64,000 nucleotides of DNA from Shinisaurus crocodilurus (GCA_021292165.1 CM037888.1:31577091-31641090), one strand, 5' to 3'; shown: positions 10,960-21,346, counted from the first letter of the stretch. Notes: generated by a model not told the origin, from the sequence alone. Program-made: numbers and translations.

Positions 10960-11350
10960 ATAGCGAAATATTTTTGGAGCTGAGATCATTTGATTATTGT
11001 TTCTTGTGTCATGGGGTGAATTCATTATTATTATTTTAAAATTTAAAAATTAAAAATATATTCTTATGCTTCCTAAGGTGTGTGCGTTTAATTCTCTAGC
11101 TACATTTGTTGGCATAGTTCAAAGAAAAGAACTTTGTCTCCTGCGGGATTATTACTTAGCTGTAATAATGAGACAAAAAGCTGATATGTACTTGTTCCAA
11201 CTATATTTGTGTCCCTTTAATGCTTTGCCAGTCTACTTTCTCGCCAGCGATGCAAAAATTAAATTTTGTATTTTATTTTATTAAAAGCGAGGAATTAAGA
11301 ACAGTTACTTGAATGCATTGTTAATATTACAGCTGACAGCTAATTAAAGC
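10960..11350. other. AT-rich, apparently single-copy segment
   Basis: No repeat recognised. The segment is rich in short homeodomain-like ATTA/TAAT motifs (for example CTAATTAAAGCATG and GCTGTAATAATGAG), as many conserved non-coding elements are. Conservation cannot be judged from one sequence, so this is only a candidate. Confidence 0.2.
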
Positions 11351-11453
11351 ATGTTCTTTCCTAATTTGGTGGTGTTTCTTGGAGAGTGGATCAGCTAGGA
11401 GCATCTGGTTCCAAAGGTTTATGAAGTCAACAGGTTCCCAGAATTGTTTAGGG

Positions 11454-11786
11454 CAGGGGTGTGGAACTTCAGGTCTGCGGGCCAAACCTGGCCCACCTGG
11501 GGGCCCCAGTCCGGCCCTCAGAAGTTCCCAGATGGCCAAACCCCCTTCCCCTGACAGCCAATCATTTGCTGGTTTCCTGGCTTTTGTACATTTTCCTCCC
11601 CATTCTAAAAGTGTGAAATGCCTCTCCCAAGGCTCAGTTACTGGAAGGAAGAGCTCTAAGCTAAAATATGCCGGTACTTTTTGTATGTTTGCTCCTGCCC
11701 CTTTTGCCTTTGGCCCCGCCTGCCACTGGAATGCGGCCCCCAAAATGGAATTCGGCCCTCAGGCAAGAAGAGGTTCAACTCCCCCG
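11454..11786. mobile_element. hAT-type element, CAGGGGTG ends
   Basis: Begins CAGGGGTGTGGAACTTCAGG and ends GGTTCAACTCCCCCG. Inner arms CAGTCCGGCCCTCAG and TTCGGCCCTCAGG are present as well. Flanking 8-mers GTTTAGGG and CTTTAAGG match at 6 of 8 with central TA. Fragments of relatives lie at 31985-32283 and 36975-37080. Confidence 0.6.
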
Positions 11787-12098
11787 CTTTAAGGAATATT
11801 CCTACTGAGCTTCAGGTCTTATTTACATGGCAAATGTACTTCATACTGCTTTAGCTATTGTGACTTCCTCCAAAGAATCCTGAGAATTGTGGAGTGGTGA
11901 AAGAATGAGATTTCTCTGAGAGATCCCGGACGCCTCCCCTACTCCCTGAAGAATTTTCCGGAGGAAAGAATGGCCAGGGCTGCTGTGAGGGGTTGGAGTC
12001 ACGGGGCACGCCAGTGAGTCAGGCATTACAGTGATGGTAAAAATCCCTAGTGTAGATCCCCCATTAATTGGCTTGGCCTCCTCTGAAGTTTCACTGGG

Positions 12099-12473
12099 CT
12101 GGTTTGCACGACACAGTGGCTTATTGCAGGTTAATTAACCTGTAATGACTCCCAGTGCATGTGGGGCATGTGCAGCCACCATATTGAATATGCGACCTCT
12201 GATCAGGGGTTGTGGCATGTCGTGCAGACCCAACCATCATGGGTTAATCGAGGGTTAAACAACCCACATGTAACCAATTACTAATCAAGGGTTAGGTGTG
12301 GGTTGTTTAACCCTCGATTCATCCATGATGGCCAGATTCACACAACAACACACCATAACTCCCGATTGCCCTGATCAGAGTTATTCAAAATGGCGGCCGC
12401 ACATGCCCCGCACACGCTGCAGCTAATCGTGGGTTGGTTAACCCATGATAACCCATCGTGTCGTGCAAACCAG
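12099..12473. mobile_element. Foldback (long inverted repeat) element, 375 bp
   Basis: The termini are the perfect inverted repeat CTGGTTTGCACGACAC. The arms continue through blocks with GGTTAATTAACC, CATGCCCC(G)CAC and GGGTTAAACAACCCACA, so almost the whole element folds back. No protein-coding content and no clear target duplication. Relatives with similar ends are at 30316-31065, 31675-31752 and 47750-48112. Confidence 0.7.
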
Positions 12474-12999
12474 ATCAATAAGTCCTAGTCATTATTTCTA
12501 AATTTGCATATGTAGATATAAATTAGCATATGCAGACTTTACACAAATTTGTGTCCCATGGGCCAATCTTTTAAGTGCCTACTAATGCCCCTGAGTCCCA
12601 CTATTCTTTTTTTCATTTATTTATTACGGTCACTATTCTCTTATCTGGGGATTATTAAAGCCAAGAGTTTACATATACGAAAAAATTAAATTCAAACCGA
12701 CAAATATTGATTTGGCTTATGGCATCAGCAGGCCATCTGATAGCCAGATTGTTTCTTCTATCAGTGTGTATCATCAGCATTTGTCTGGGTTCCCTTGGAA
12801 GCCTGTCTTTCAAATCAATATTAATTATGGACTGCTAGAGTGTAGCTTCTTTGAATGAAAGAAGCTGCTTTATTTAATGCGTGGCCGACATGTGCTCCTC
12901 TTAACCCTAGTGTTTCAAAATTGGTGGACTGCACCCCACAGACTCAAACAGACTCTGCCATCCAAACACCCTAGTTTTATTTAAACAAAGGCCCATATA
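12474..12999. other. Unassigned AT-rich DNA
   Basis: Contains a short TTCATTTATTTATTACGGTCAC segment near 12614, similar to a LINE 3' tail read backwards. The rest matches nothing I recognise. Confidence 0.25.
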
Positions 13000-13079
13000 C
13001 AGATTTTCTGCTTGTCTCATCCCACAGGACCCTCTGCTGGTTACGAGCTTGTCCCTCATTCAAATGTCCCTCATGGCCT

Positions 13080-13300
13080 CACTGATTCTTCTGCTGTTTT
13101 CTTTAGATGTCTTCTGTTACATCTCAGTATTCATCCACTGTCCATCTGTACCTTATATGATCGTGGGTTATCATGTTGAATTACGGTTGCCTTCTGCCAG
13201 ACTCTGTCCTGTTTTGTTAGGGGTTGGACTCTCACGGTGTCCCCTGGCTCTAGGCCTGGAAGATCTCTTGCAGATCGGTTGTAATACAGGGTCCATCTCT
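13080..13300 (-). pseudogene. gypsy pol C-terminal tail remnant
   Basis: Minus-strand translation gives G-D-T-V-R-V-Q-P...W-x-K-A-T-V-I...P-R-S-Y-K-V-Q and, just beyond, an R-R-N-R-R-H-L motif. This is the conserved region after integrase in Mag-like Ty3/gypsy elements. It lies about 160 bp downstream of the integrase remnant and shows in-frame stops. Confidence 0.65.
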
Positions 13301-13455
13301 GTTGCTGCTGTCTCCTCAGTTCACCAAGAGATGCTCCTGTAACCCCTGGCTCTAATAGCTTCCCGACTTATGACAAAGGTGTCTTTGTTCTTCAACCTTT
13401 GTGCTGGACTTGAGTTTACACCTTGGGATGGAATGTTCCGATGATCTCAAAGTGC

Positions 13456-13668
13456 TCAAGATGGGTCTGCCCCTGCCATTTTTGCTTTTCTTAAAAGTTT
13501 CTTAGCTGTTTTTACTGAAGATTCTACTTTGCCATTACTTTGGGAATAGCCAGGTGGTGAAGTGGTGTGTTCAAAATCCCAGTCATGGCTGAATTTCTGG
13601 AATTCTGCTGCAACAAACTGTGGGCCATTATCTGAACACGCAGTGTCTGGTATGGTATCCCATATCAT
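13456..13668 (-). pseudogene. gypsy integrase core remnant
   Basis: A 70-codon open stretch carries the second and third catalytic positions of a retroviral-type integrase: S-D-N-G-P-Q-F, then about 35 residues later S-N-G-K-V-E-S with the catalytic glutamate, followed by a basic helix V-K-T-A-K-K-L-L-R-K. The first catalytic aspartate and the zinc-binding N-terminus are not readable upstream. The frame ends in a stop after the fragment, so it is a relic. Confidence 0.85.
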
Positions 13669-14102
13669 GCAAAGTGTGCTTTTATCTTACGTATGACTGT
13701 TCTGGCAGAGATATCTGACAAGTAGTCTATCTCCCCCAAAATTGAAAAATCTACAATAATCATATATTGTCTGCCCAGCTAAACAAATCCACATCTACTT
13801 TTGCCATGGTCTCTCTGGAATATCATGCTGTAATAATGTTTCTTCGGGTTAATGGTCCTCCCAGGATCTGCACACTTCACATTTCTCCATGAATGTCTTC
13901 AGTTGCTCCTTCATTCCTGGCCAGTAGACTGCTTCCCAGGCCGGTCATAGACATCCTTCAATTCCCAGATGTGATGAATGCACTTTGTGCATGATTTCTG
14001 TCCAAAGGGCTTCTGGTATAACTGCTCTTTCTCCCCAGAAGATGATGCCATTCCATACACAAAGTTTATCCCATATCTGGAAGAATGGTGCTCTCTCTCA
14101 TG

Positions 14103-14764
14103 CAGGACTGATGCAGGGCAGTTTGGCGCCCTAGGCTAGGTTATATTTAGCGCCCCCCCTCTCGTGCCTGGGGGGGGCTCCGGAGCAAAGCAGCCGGGAA
14201 ATGCCTGCTTGCCCAGCGCCCCCCCCGCCCGCCACCTCCAGCAGCTGCTTTCCCCGCTGCCAACCGGTCGCCGTCGCCACGCGCGCTCCTGGCCTGGCCT
14301 AGCTCTGGACGCAGACTCTAAGAGAAGCTTCTCCCATTGAAAGGTGGGGAGCAGGGGGGGGGAGAGAGAAGTCCGGTTCTCCCCATTCAGGAGAAAAAGG
14401 CTTCCTTTCAGAGTAATTAAGCGATAAAGCAATTGAGAGGTGCAAAAGTTTACGCTCATAAAACAGTAGAAAGTAACTGAGGGTTGAGGGGGGGAAGATA
14501 GTGGAAGAGGTGGGAAAAAGGAGGGCTAACTTGTTTTATGGGTTCAGCACCGCAGAGGAAAGCCGAGCGCGAGTGTGAGCCCGCCCGGTGCCTGCAATCC
14601 TCCCCCCCGCACTGACCTGGTGGTTGCGGTGCCTTTGTCGGCGAGGCGGCCAGGCGGGGCAGGAGCGCGCCGGCGGCGAGGAAGGAGCGCAGCGTTTCTG
14701 CGCCCTCTTCCGCCACGCGCCCTAGGCAGCCGCCTAGGTACGCCTAGCGGTAGCGCCGGCCCTG
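14103..14764. mobile_element. hAT-type element inserted in the gypsy pol region, 662 bp
   Basis: The 8-bp duplication CTCTCATG is perfect (14095-14102 and 14765-14772). Ends are CAGGACTGATGCAGGGCAG and GGTAGCGCCGGCCCTG. Both halves contain the same TGGCGCCCTAGGC/GCCTAGG motifs seen in the elements at 33581 and 57207. The interior is very GC- and CpG-rich (14140-14290 and 14560-14720), and its long open frames are compositional, not coding. It is younger than the gypsy element it splits. Confidence 0.8.
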
Positions 14765-14932
14765 CTCTCATGGTACATGATCTTTTGTTTCTGCCCAACC
14801 CTGTAAAATCATGAGTTTTAGTCTCTGGAGGATGTTGTCTTCCTCTGTTCATCACTTAATCTCTGTCTTTCTTCAGACATAGGTAAGTGCTGTACCATAT
14901 TGATAGTTTCCACTTCAGCTTCTATTGAGCCC

Positions 14933-15005
14933 TTCATTTATTTATTATTTATTTACATTTATTTATCGCCCATCTGGCCGGCAAACCAGATTCATGGCAG
15001 CTTCT
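14933..15005 (-). mobile_element. L2 LINE 3' terminus
   Basis: TTTATTTATCGCCCATCTGG is the reverse complement of the L2 3' end seen at 28600-28650 and 31480-31530 (CCAGATGGGCGAT then AATA repeats). A very short, 5'-truncated copy inside the gypsy remnant. Confidence 0.6.
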
Positions 15006-15034
15006 GGTAGGTATGACCACCTCAGAAGCCCCCC

Positions 15035-15440
15035 GTGGTTCCCGTGTCGTGCAAACCCCATCCGGGGGCGCCCCCACAGGGCAGCCGTGCGCGGGAAGCA
15101 TGGAAAGTCACCATGGGCGGTAGAGGGGTAAGCCCCTACCGTGTGTGGCCATCCCTGCCTTGCGAAACAATGGGCGGCCATCCCGCGGGGGCCTCCCATG
15201 GCTGCACAGAGGATGCAGCCCAGAGCGGCCACAGCTGTGGCCGCTCTGGCCTGTAGGGACAAACGGCCCTGCTGGGCATCCTGAGCTGCCGCCCCCTAGC
15301 GCCGGGAGGCCCATGCTGCAGTGCGGGGACTGCCGGCTCCACCTGCGCTCTGCCCACGCGTGCGGGGCGCAGGTCCTCTGCGGCGCCCCGCGGACGGCCC
15401 CATGGTGCCCGCTCGCCGCCTGGGTCATATGAACAGGCCC
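15035..15440. other. GC-rich block inside gypsy pol
   Basis: CpG-rich insertion between the RNase H and integrase remnants. It contains inverted pieces such as GAGCGGCCACAGCTGTGGCCGCTC (15222-15245) and begins near GTCGTGCAAACCCC, which resembles the ends of the foldback family at 12099. Probably a foldback-type element whose boundaries have blurred. Confidence 0.4.
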
Positions 15441-15595
15441 TAGGTGTCTGCCAGGGCAGTAGTTGATTTGTATATCATACTTCTGCAGATGCATCATCAT
15501 GCATTGTAGACACTTTGGTGCACTGAAGTAAGTGGTTTTCCCCATATATTTTCCAGAGGTTTACGGTCAGTCTGGACATCTACTGTGTGTCCATA

Positions 15596-15859
15596 TCATG
15601 TGTACTGGCGAAATTTCTCCATTCCAAAAAGTATTGCAAGTACCGTAGTTCTTTTCCAATCTGGGCCCTTTTCTGTTTCTGATAAGGATCTGTTTGCTAA
15701 TGCAACTGGCTGTGTTCCTTGCAGTGTGGTAGTCCCTAGACCTGTTTCTGATGCATCACAGTGAAGCATTATTGGCTCTTCTGGGTTGCAATACTTCAAG
15801 ATGGGGGCTGTTGCAATCATCTCCTTCACTTTTTGGAAAGCATCTCCATGTTGCTCCAT
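15596..15859 (-). pseudogene. gypsy RT thumb and RNase H remnant
   Basis: An 87-codon stretch reads as the end of RT (...A-F-x-K-V-K-E-M-I-A-T-A-P-I-L) followed by the RNase H start, L-H-C-D-A-S-E-T-G-L-G, with the first RNase H catalytic aspartate present. It continues to V-A-L-A-N-R-S-L-S-E-T-E and E-K-F-R-Q-Y, the conserved spacing of Ty3/gypsy RNase H. The remainder is lost at the GC-rich insertion. Confidence 0.85.
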
Positions 15860-16041
15860 CCACTCCCGACAGCATCTCTCAATGTGTCAACTGCCTCAAG
15901 ATCTCACAGTTCTCTGGCTGAGAGGTGTGTACAAAACTTTGTAAACTTTGCCATCACAGACCGAGAATAATCTTGCTCTTGACAGGTCTGGCAATATATC
16001 TTCAATAGTGGGGCAATGGAAAATGTTTTCTCCTCAGGGCC

Positions 16042-16284
16042 CTATTTAAGGGCTTTGGATCTAAGCATATTCTGAGTTTCCCTGATGGCTTTTGGATCAC
16101 CACACTGCTTATCCAGTCTGTATTTTTCTCTGCTGGTTGAATAATTCCACAACGTTGTAGACTCTTCTTTGAGAGACTGTACTAAACCTGCTGGTATCTT
16201 CCTCTTGGGTAACTCAACTGGCTTCACATTTGTATCAATCTCTAGTTTATAAACTCCATCTAGCGGTCCATCTCCCTCCAACAC
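16042..16284 (-). pseudogene. gypsy RT N-terminal remnant
   Basis: The 80-codon fragment contains Y-K-L-E-I-D...K-P-V-E-L-P-K-R-K-I-P, the start of the RT fingers in Ty3/gypsy pol. The protease-like region lies upstream (16318-16686). The palm should follow, but the sequence jumps to the thumb within 180 bp, so a deletion removed the active site. Confidence 0.75.
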
Positions 16285-16558
16285 ATCCCTGGATTCCCTC
16301 TGGATCCTTTCTTGATTCTAGCTTCCAGCTACAACTGAATTTTCCATCACTCTGGATTCCAGAATCCAGTTACTTTGCACTGTCAATATGTTCTGAAATT
16401 TTACCGTTATCATTTCCACAGCCTGGACCACCTTGAGGCCTCTCAGCGGTACTGCTCTCTGGTCATCTGCAACCACAAACTCTAGCCTGGATTTCCTGAT
16501 GGTCTTTGGGTCAGAAATCTTGAGTTTGCATTTTCCCACTGGTGCTGATGTCATGAGA

Positions 16559-17149
16559 TTATACATTCTTAAAAGCTGATTGGTCTCTTCCAATGGAATA
16601 CTGGAGTTCGCTGGCTGGATGGGGATACGGTTGCAACTGGCACCACAGACTAGTGGAAATGGTAATGCCTTTATCCCCCGAGGCACGTGGTTGCATACAA
16701 TTGTTGATGTTGTCCTTTTGGCTTTTCTGCGGTGCGTTTGGTACTTGATCTGTTACCCACAGAATGTCTCCACATTCGCTGCCACGCTCCATATTTGAAG
16801 TGTGCACTCTCCCTTTGAGCATTTTCTGTTTTGGGAGGCACTTGGATGCATAGGGGTTAAGTTTGTCACAGTTGTGGCATTTCTTCTCATAAGCTGGGCA
16901 ACTCTCTCTTTGTCTTGTATGTTTCCCCCCACAGTACATGCATTGCTCTCTGGTGTTCACTGCTGTCCTTGTGCCTGGTTCTTCCCTCTCTTTCTTCTGT
17001 ACTATGTTGACAGGTTTCACTGTCTGTCCTTCCAGGGCTCTAATCCTCTCTTTGGACAACTCAGCTGCCCTGGAAATCTCCAAGCCTTTTTCTAAGTCAA
17101 GTCTGCTTCCCTCGGCAATCTCTCTTGTACTCTGTCCTGCATTCCACAC
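16559..17149 (-). pseudogene. gypsy gag nucleocapsid remnant
   Basis: A 196-codon frame holds two zinc knuckles near its middle: C-M-Y-C-G-G-K-H-x6-C, and C-H-N-C-D-K-x-N-P-Y-A-x-K-C, where the ligand histidine of the second is replaced by proline. N-terminal to these is W-N-A-G-Q, a helical stretch typical of a capsid C-terminus. A further gag piece (17255-17497, with E-E-R-G-R-E-I-R-E-A-L and H-C-N-P-R-K-N-E-I-V-E-R-Y) lies upstream in another frame. The lost ligand and frameshifts mark it as dead. Confidence 0.8.
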
Positions 17150-17497
17150 ACTATCTGGTCCCTTATTAAGGAGTTTTTGATATCTCCAAGATTGCAGCTA
17201 GGCTATTTTGGAGATATTAACTGGTGCACAATCTTTAAACTGGTGCAGTATTCTTCAATGCCTTCTCCCCATTGTTTGGTCCTGTGTGAAAAAGCTATAT
17301 CTTTCCACTATTTCATTCTTTCTGGGGTTGCAGTGGGCATCACAACAACCTTTTATTGTAGCCAAAGCATGTTGTGCTTGGGGAATGTTTCCACACAGTG
17401 CCTCCCTAATTTCTCTCCCCCTTTCTTCAATCAAATATGGAAACAGTTTCATTTTCACAGACTCCTCTTTATCTGCCACTGAAATGTCCACATAGAG

Positions 17498-18246
17498 CAG
17501 TATGGGCGAACTTTTACCCGAGTGCCCAAACTCACACAAAAAAAAATTAAAGTGCCACATGCAATAAACTGAATACCAAGTTTTTTGAGAACTACATCAT
17601 CAGTTCCCCAATTAAATCTTTGTTTAAGACAATACAAAGTATGATCAAACAGTTTTTTGCATTTTCACTAGAATGTTCCATAGCTGGGGAATTTATAAAC
17701 TTTTAAATGCCACTAAGGAAACTGTATTGTGCCACATATTGTATGGGGCAAGCTTTACCCCGGGTCCTTTCCCTGCTTCTACAGGTGTCGGATTAGTAAA
17801 AGTAAACCTGTACTAGGATGAGCAAGATAAACAAGAAAACTAAACGTGCTTGACACATTTTAAACACTTTATGTCTTGGACTGCAAACACTGCATTAGGT
17901 AAAATTTTGCATTGGGCATGCTTTTGCACAATTAATGTGATTTTTGCTATTGCATGCATGCTGATAATTTGTCAAACTTTGGCTCATACTCCATTAGTTT
18001 GAGAGCAACACATGCAGCACTCAGGTCAACTGTTAGGGCTTTACATCCAAGCCATGCTCTGTGCATCATTCTTCAAAAATTATTTTAAATGTGATAACAA
18101 TGTAGAAAAGAATTCTGTAACAGGAATTCTAGAATAAAATCATTCTGTTCCACAATGTGAGAAAGAATAAAATCATTAGGGTTTTGCAGAAGGGGACAGT
18201 CTTTTTGCGATCTTGTGACCAATGGCTCAAGTGCCCACAGAGAGGG
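17498..18246 (-). mobile_element. hAT transposon remnant, second copy, right end missing
   Basis: Closely matches 6373-7294 over most of its length: the left end CAGTATGGGCGAAC, then TGGGGCAAGCTTTACCCCGG and the AGTGCCCACAGAGAGG block. It lacks the right terminus, so no target duplication can be seen. It interrupts the gypsy gag remnant at 17497. Confidence 0.75.
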
Positions 18247-18302
18247 TATGTCCTTTACATGGGGTTTTCCCCACGGTTTCTATTCCTCTGCCTTTCTGTA
18301 TA

Positions 18303-18582
18303 CAGTAATACCTTGGATTGCAAGCATAATTTGTTCCGGAAATGTGCTTGTAATCCAAAGCACTTGTATATCAAAGCGAAATTCCACATAAGAAATTTGT
18401 ACACATTTTTAATTTAAGCTGCAATAAAGAATGATAGTGCAAAGTCTTCATTTTTCTTGACCGTACTACGGTACTTGTATTGCAAGATGTCGCTTGTTTA
18501 TCAAGTTAAAATTTATTTTAAAAATTTGCTTGTCTTGCAAAACACTTGCAGACCAAGTTACTTGCAATCCAAGGTTTTACTG
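18303..18582. mobile_element. Mariner-type MITE, TA target
   Basis: Ends CAGTAATACCTTGGATTGCA and TGCAATCCAAGGTTTTACTG, flanked by TA on both sides (18301-18302, 18583-18584). The sub-terminal arms GCTTGTAATCCAAA and TGCTTGTCTTGCAAAACACT also fold. Two further copies, at 49041 and 61870, are likewise flanked by TA, as Tc1/mariner elements require. The interior is AT-rich and non-coding. Confidence 0.8.
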
Positions 18583-18924
18583 TATTCTATTAACCAGCCC
18601 CAAGGTGGTGCTGTGGTATAGCTGCAGTATAGTGGAATTGCAGCTTTCTAAGAAGCTTTCATTCCAGTTTGTTCTGGGTTGAAATTTAATACCTGACTTT
18701 CCTTGCTCTAAAAACCCCCAATGAAAATGGCTGGATAACACGGGAGAGGCCTTGGAGGATGATGTACGTTGTGAAAAGCCCCGCAAACTTCTGTGAGTGA
18801 GGGATCACGAGCGCACAATAAATGCTTCATGTAGAGAAGTCCCATGTCTAACCAGCATGATTCACCATCATAATTGCCCTAGACTCCTTCCTTTCCCTAA
18901 GCAGAACCGGTGGGTGCATAGACA

Positions 18925-19100
18925 GAATGTGGACCCTGTGACTTGGGTTCTGATCCCCACTCAGACACAGGTTTCACTGGGTGACCTTTGGCTAATCACC
19001 TCTTAGCCTAACCTACTTTGCAGGGTTGTGGCGAAGACAAGCAGAGCGATCCCCCCCACCCTGCCATGTAGGATGCCTTGAGCTCTGTGGAGAAAGGGCT
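18925..19100 (+). mobile_element. tRNA-derived SINE fragment
   Basis: GACTTGGGTTCTGATCCCCA is a B-box region. It is followed by the family's conserved CACTGGGTGACCTTTGGC...TAGCCTAACCTACTTTGCAGGG body. Same family as 49631-49866 and 55272-55512. The A-box end and the tail are lost. Confidence 0.65.
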
Positions 19101-19149
19101 GGTTTCGAACGTGATGAATCCATAAACAGGCTGACTTTTTATCCTGTTT

Positions 19150-19560
19150 GCTCATCCAGAAGGATTACAGCATGCCATTAAGAAACAGTCAATTTTGGAT
19201 GATTAATTGCTTGCTTTCTATGAGCAGGGAGCTTTGGCAGTGAGCGAGGTAACAGTCAGGTTGCAAAACATCAGCTTAGATAAGATGGCAGCTTTGTTGG
19301 CCCCGCTCTTTGCGATACTGTTCCAAGATCGCTATCTCACCCGCTTCTTTTGCAGCGTAGGGGTACAGCTTGTCCCAACAAAATGAATATATCTTTAATT
19401 TAGGACTGCTTAATGAAGGATTAACACCGCTATTTGCATGTGTAATACAAGTTGCTATCTGTGCCATCTGGCAGCTTTGCGTTTTAGTTTATTGCACGGA
19501 CAACACAATGAAAGAGCTGAGCATCAATAAAGCCAAAGCTTTAACGTGTCAATAATATGT
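19150..19560. other. Apparently single-copy segment, candidate conserved non-coding DNA
   Basis: No repeat signature. Contains TTGGATGATTAATTGCTTGC, TTAATGAAGGATTAAC and other ATTA-rich motifs. Listed only as a candidate. Confidence 0.2.
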
Positions 19561-19726
19561 AACATGGAAATGTCTCTAAACCATCAATCATGCGTCTCTT
19601 GTTCTGAGGAGAGGCAGAGACAGGTCTACTCGAAGGAGGCCCTTCTCAATCCGGAGAGATTGCACAAGGAAGGCAGGTAAGGCCACAGCATATGTTATAT
19701 TTTTGTCTACACAGAAAGCACTACAG

Positions 19727-19838
19727 CAGTGTTCTCCAACCTTGGGTCCCCAGATGTTTTTGGCCTACAACTCCCAGCATGCCCCAGCCAGGGAGTTGTA
19801 GGCCAAAAACATCTGGGGGCCAAGGTTGGAGAACACTG
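19727..19838. mobile_element. hAT MITE, CTCCAACCTTGGGT family
   Basis: 112-bp copy, CAGTGTTCTCCAACCTTGGG to its complement. The duplication CACTACAG/CACTACAC matches 7 of 8 with central TA. The central loop is shortened, with only one copy of the GCCCCAGCC arm left. Confidence 0.85.
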
Positions 19839-20295
19839 CACTACACGGTAAGAAACACTTGTAAGCCCATATGCAGTGACGGTGTGTACACAAACACGTG
19901 TCTTTTACAGGCAGCTGCATACTTGTATGTGGCAATTTATACACATCTTCCAAAGTGTTTTCTACCGGTGATTGTTTTCTGCCTGGGGGGATGGGGGGAC
20001 AGGACACTCCATCATAACATAATAAGGTGGCCGTTGGAGACAAAGATGAAGGTGCAAAATGAGGGTTGCTCCTTCGACTGGTACACAAGGCTGTACAAAA
20101 AGGAAAAAGACAGGTCCCTGCCCCATGGAGCCTGCAATGTAAAATTTGATGGAGAGAGGCCCGCGGCAGAGGGAGGGGGAGGGAAGGGACCAGTGGAAAA
20201 AAAGAGAGAGAAAGAAGTGTGGGAGAGGCCAGCATTGCAAGGGTTGCGCATGTGAGCAAATGAATATGTATTAGTAAGTAAGTTCCACATACTTT

Positions 20296-20545
20296 GGGCC
20301 AAACTAGATGTGGTTTTAAATAGATCACTTGAAGTTGCATTTTTGTTTTTTTTGTTTTTTTTGTTTAATTATAGTTAATAGCAGCTGAAGGGGTACAATT
20401 ATTTTAATTGGGACTACAGCACGGGGAGGGGGGTGTTCATCAAAAATCACCCCCCCCCTGAGCTGCTGTTAGCCCTGGGATGAACACACACACACACACA
20501 CACAGGTGCAACTTCAAGTGGCAGTTCCAGCATCCTGTCTCCTTT
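20296..20545. mobile_element. Foldback element, diverged
   Basis: The arm ATCACTTGAAGTTGCA (20326-20341) pairs with TGCAACTTCAAGTGG (20507-20521). Inner arms TAGCAGCTGAAGGGG and CTGAGCTGCTGTTAGCCC also pair. A CA repeat (20488-20505) grew inside one arm. Confidence 0.5.
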
Positions 20546-20639
20546 GACCCTGAGGCTTCATTGCAGCTGGGGGTGGTGAGGACAGGTCCTAGGCAGCTAA
20601 CGTACAGGCCTTCACTAGCATGATGATGAGCATTTTGCT

Positions 20640-21022
20640 GGCTTACCTAAATCAGAATGGCCGGGTTCCCGGGATCCTTGGGAAAAGAAGCCAAGGTAGC
20701 TTCTTTCCCCCACCCCTATAACAGCATGCCGCACGATTTGCCTAATTACCCTCGCAGGCCTGCGGCTTCTTGCCATGTCGTCAGAACCCGGCAAGGTGCA
20801 TGGAGGGGGTGGCTTCAAACCCACTCCAGAACCCATGGCTTGTTGTAGGGTTCTGGGGCGGAAGCCCCCCCCCCCCACGCACCTCACCAGGTTCGGTCGA
20901 CCCGGCGAGGGAGCGTAATGAAGCAAGCCGCACGGCACGTGCAGGGGTGGAGGAAAGGAGCCGCTGTGGCTTCTTTTCCCGATGACCGCGCGAACCCGGC
21001 CGTGTCTACGCAAGTGAGCTAA
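20640..21022. mobile_element. Foldback element, 380 bp, GC-rich
   Basis: The left arm (20675-20760: GGCCGGGTTCCCGGGATC, GGGAAAAGAAGCCAAGGTAG) pairs imperfectly with the right arm (20880-21005: CTTCTTTTCCCGATGACC, CGCGAACCCGGCCG). It ends just 5 bp before the 5S-SINE at 21028. Confidence 0.55.
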
Positions 21023-21027
21023 ATAAC

Positions 21028-21192
21028 GTGGCTCACGCGGGCTCAGCTTGTCTGAGCGTGGAAAGCTAAGCAGGGTCAGGCCTGGTGATTACTTGGATGG
21101 GAGACCCCTCCTCTAGTTTCCTGCATTGAGCAGGGCGGTGGACTCGATGGCCTCGTAGGCCCCTTCCAACTCTATGATCTATGGAATCTATA
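21028..21192 (+). mobile_element. 5S rRNA-derived SINE with CR1-type 3' end
   Basis: The head matches 5S rRNA from about nucleotide 35 to 91, including the A-box region GGAAAGCTAAGCAGGGTC, the intermediate element and the C box ACTTGGATGGGAGACC. These are the internal promoter parts recognised by TFIIIA. It then switches to CCTGCATTGAGCAGGG...CCCCTTCCAACTCTATGATC, which is the 3' terminus of the CR1 element at 41251 in the same sense, ending in a shortened TCTATGA-type tail. CR1 machinery is therefore the likely mobiliser. Two more copies are at 49308 and 63490. Confidence 0.9.
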
Positions 21193-21346
21193 ACGCTTCA
21201 CTATATTTACAGAAGTGTGCTCTGAAACAGCGGAGTTGAGTAAGTGGCAAAAGAAGATATTTTGCTGACCCTCGCTCAGTTTTCTTCAAAACCATCAACG
21301 GAAATGCCCAAGTTGTTAATTGGGGCTTTTAAAAAAAATAAATAAA

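Larger units (their letters stand above)
13000..17497 (-). mobile_element. Degenerate Ty3/gypsy LTR retrotransposon (internal region)
   Basis: On the minus strand the remains of gag (17497-16860), protease region (16686-16318), RT start (16284-16042), RNase H (15859-15596), integrase (13668-13456) and the pol C-terminal tail (about 13300-13080) appear in the canonical Ty3/gypsy order. All are separated by frameshifts and stops. The RT palm with its YVDD box is absent: only about 180 bp remain between the RT start and the thumb. A hAT element (14103-14764), an L2 tail and a GC-rich block (14933-15440) sit inside pol, and another hAT element truncates gag at 17498. The two-zinc-knuckle gag and the R-S-Y-x-V...R-R-N-R-R-H tail resemble the Mag group. 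No LTR was found. Inactive. Confidence 0.85.

Noticed and set aside
21040..21110. A functional 5S rRNA gene
   Set aside because: Only about nucleotides 35-91 of 5S rRNA match, the 5' third is replaced and a CR1 tail follows; the same structure occurs three times, so it is a SINE.
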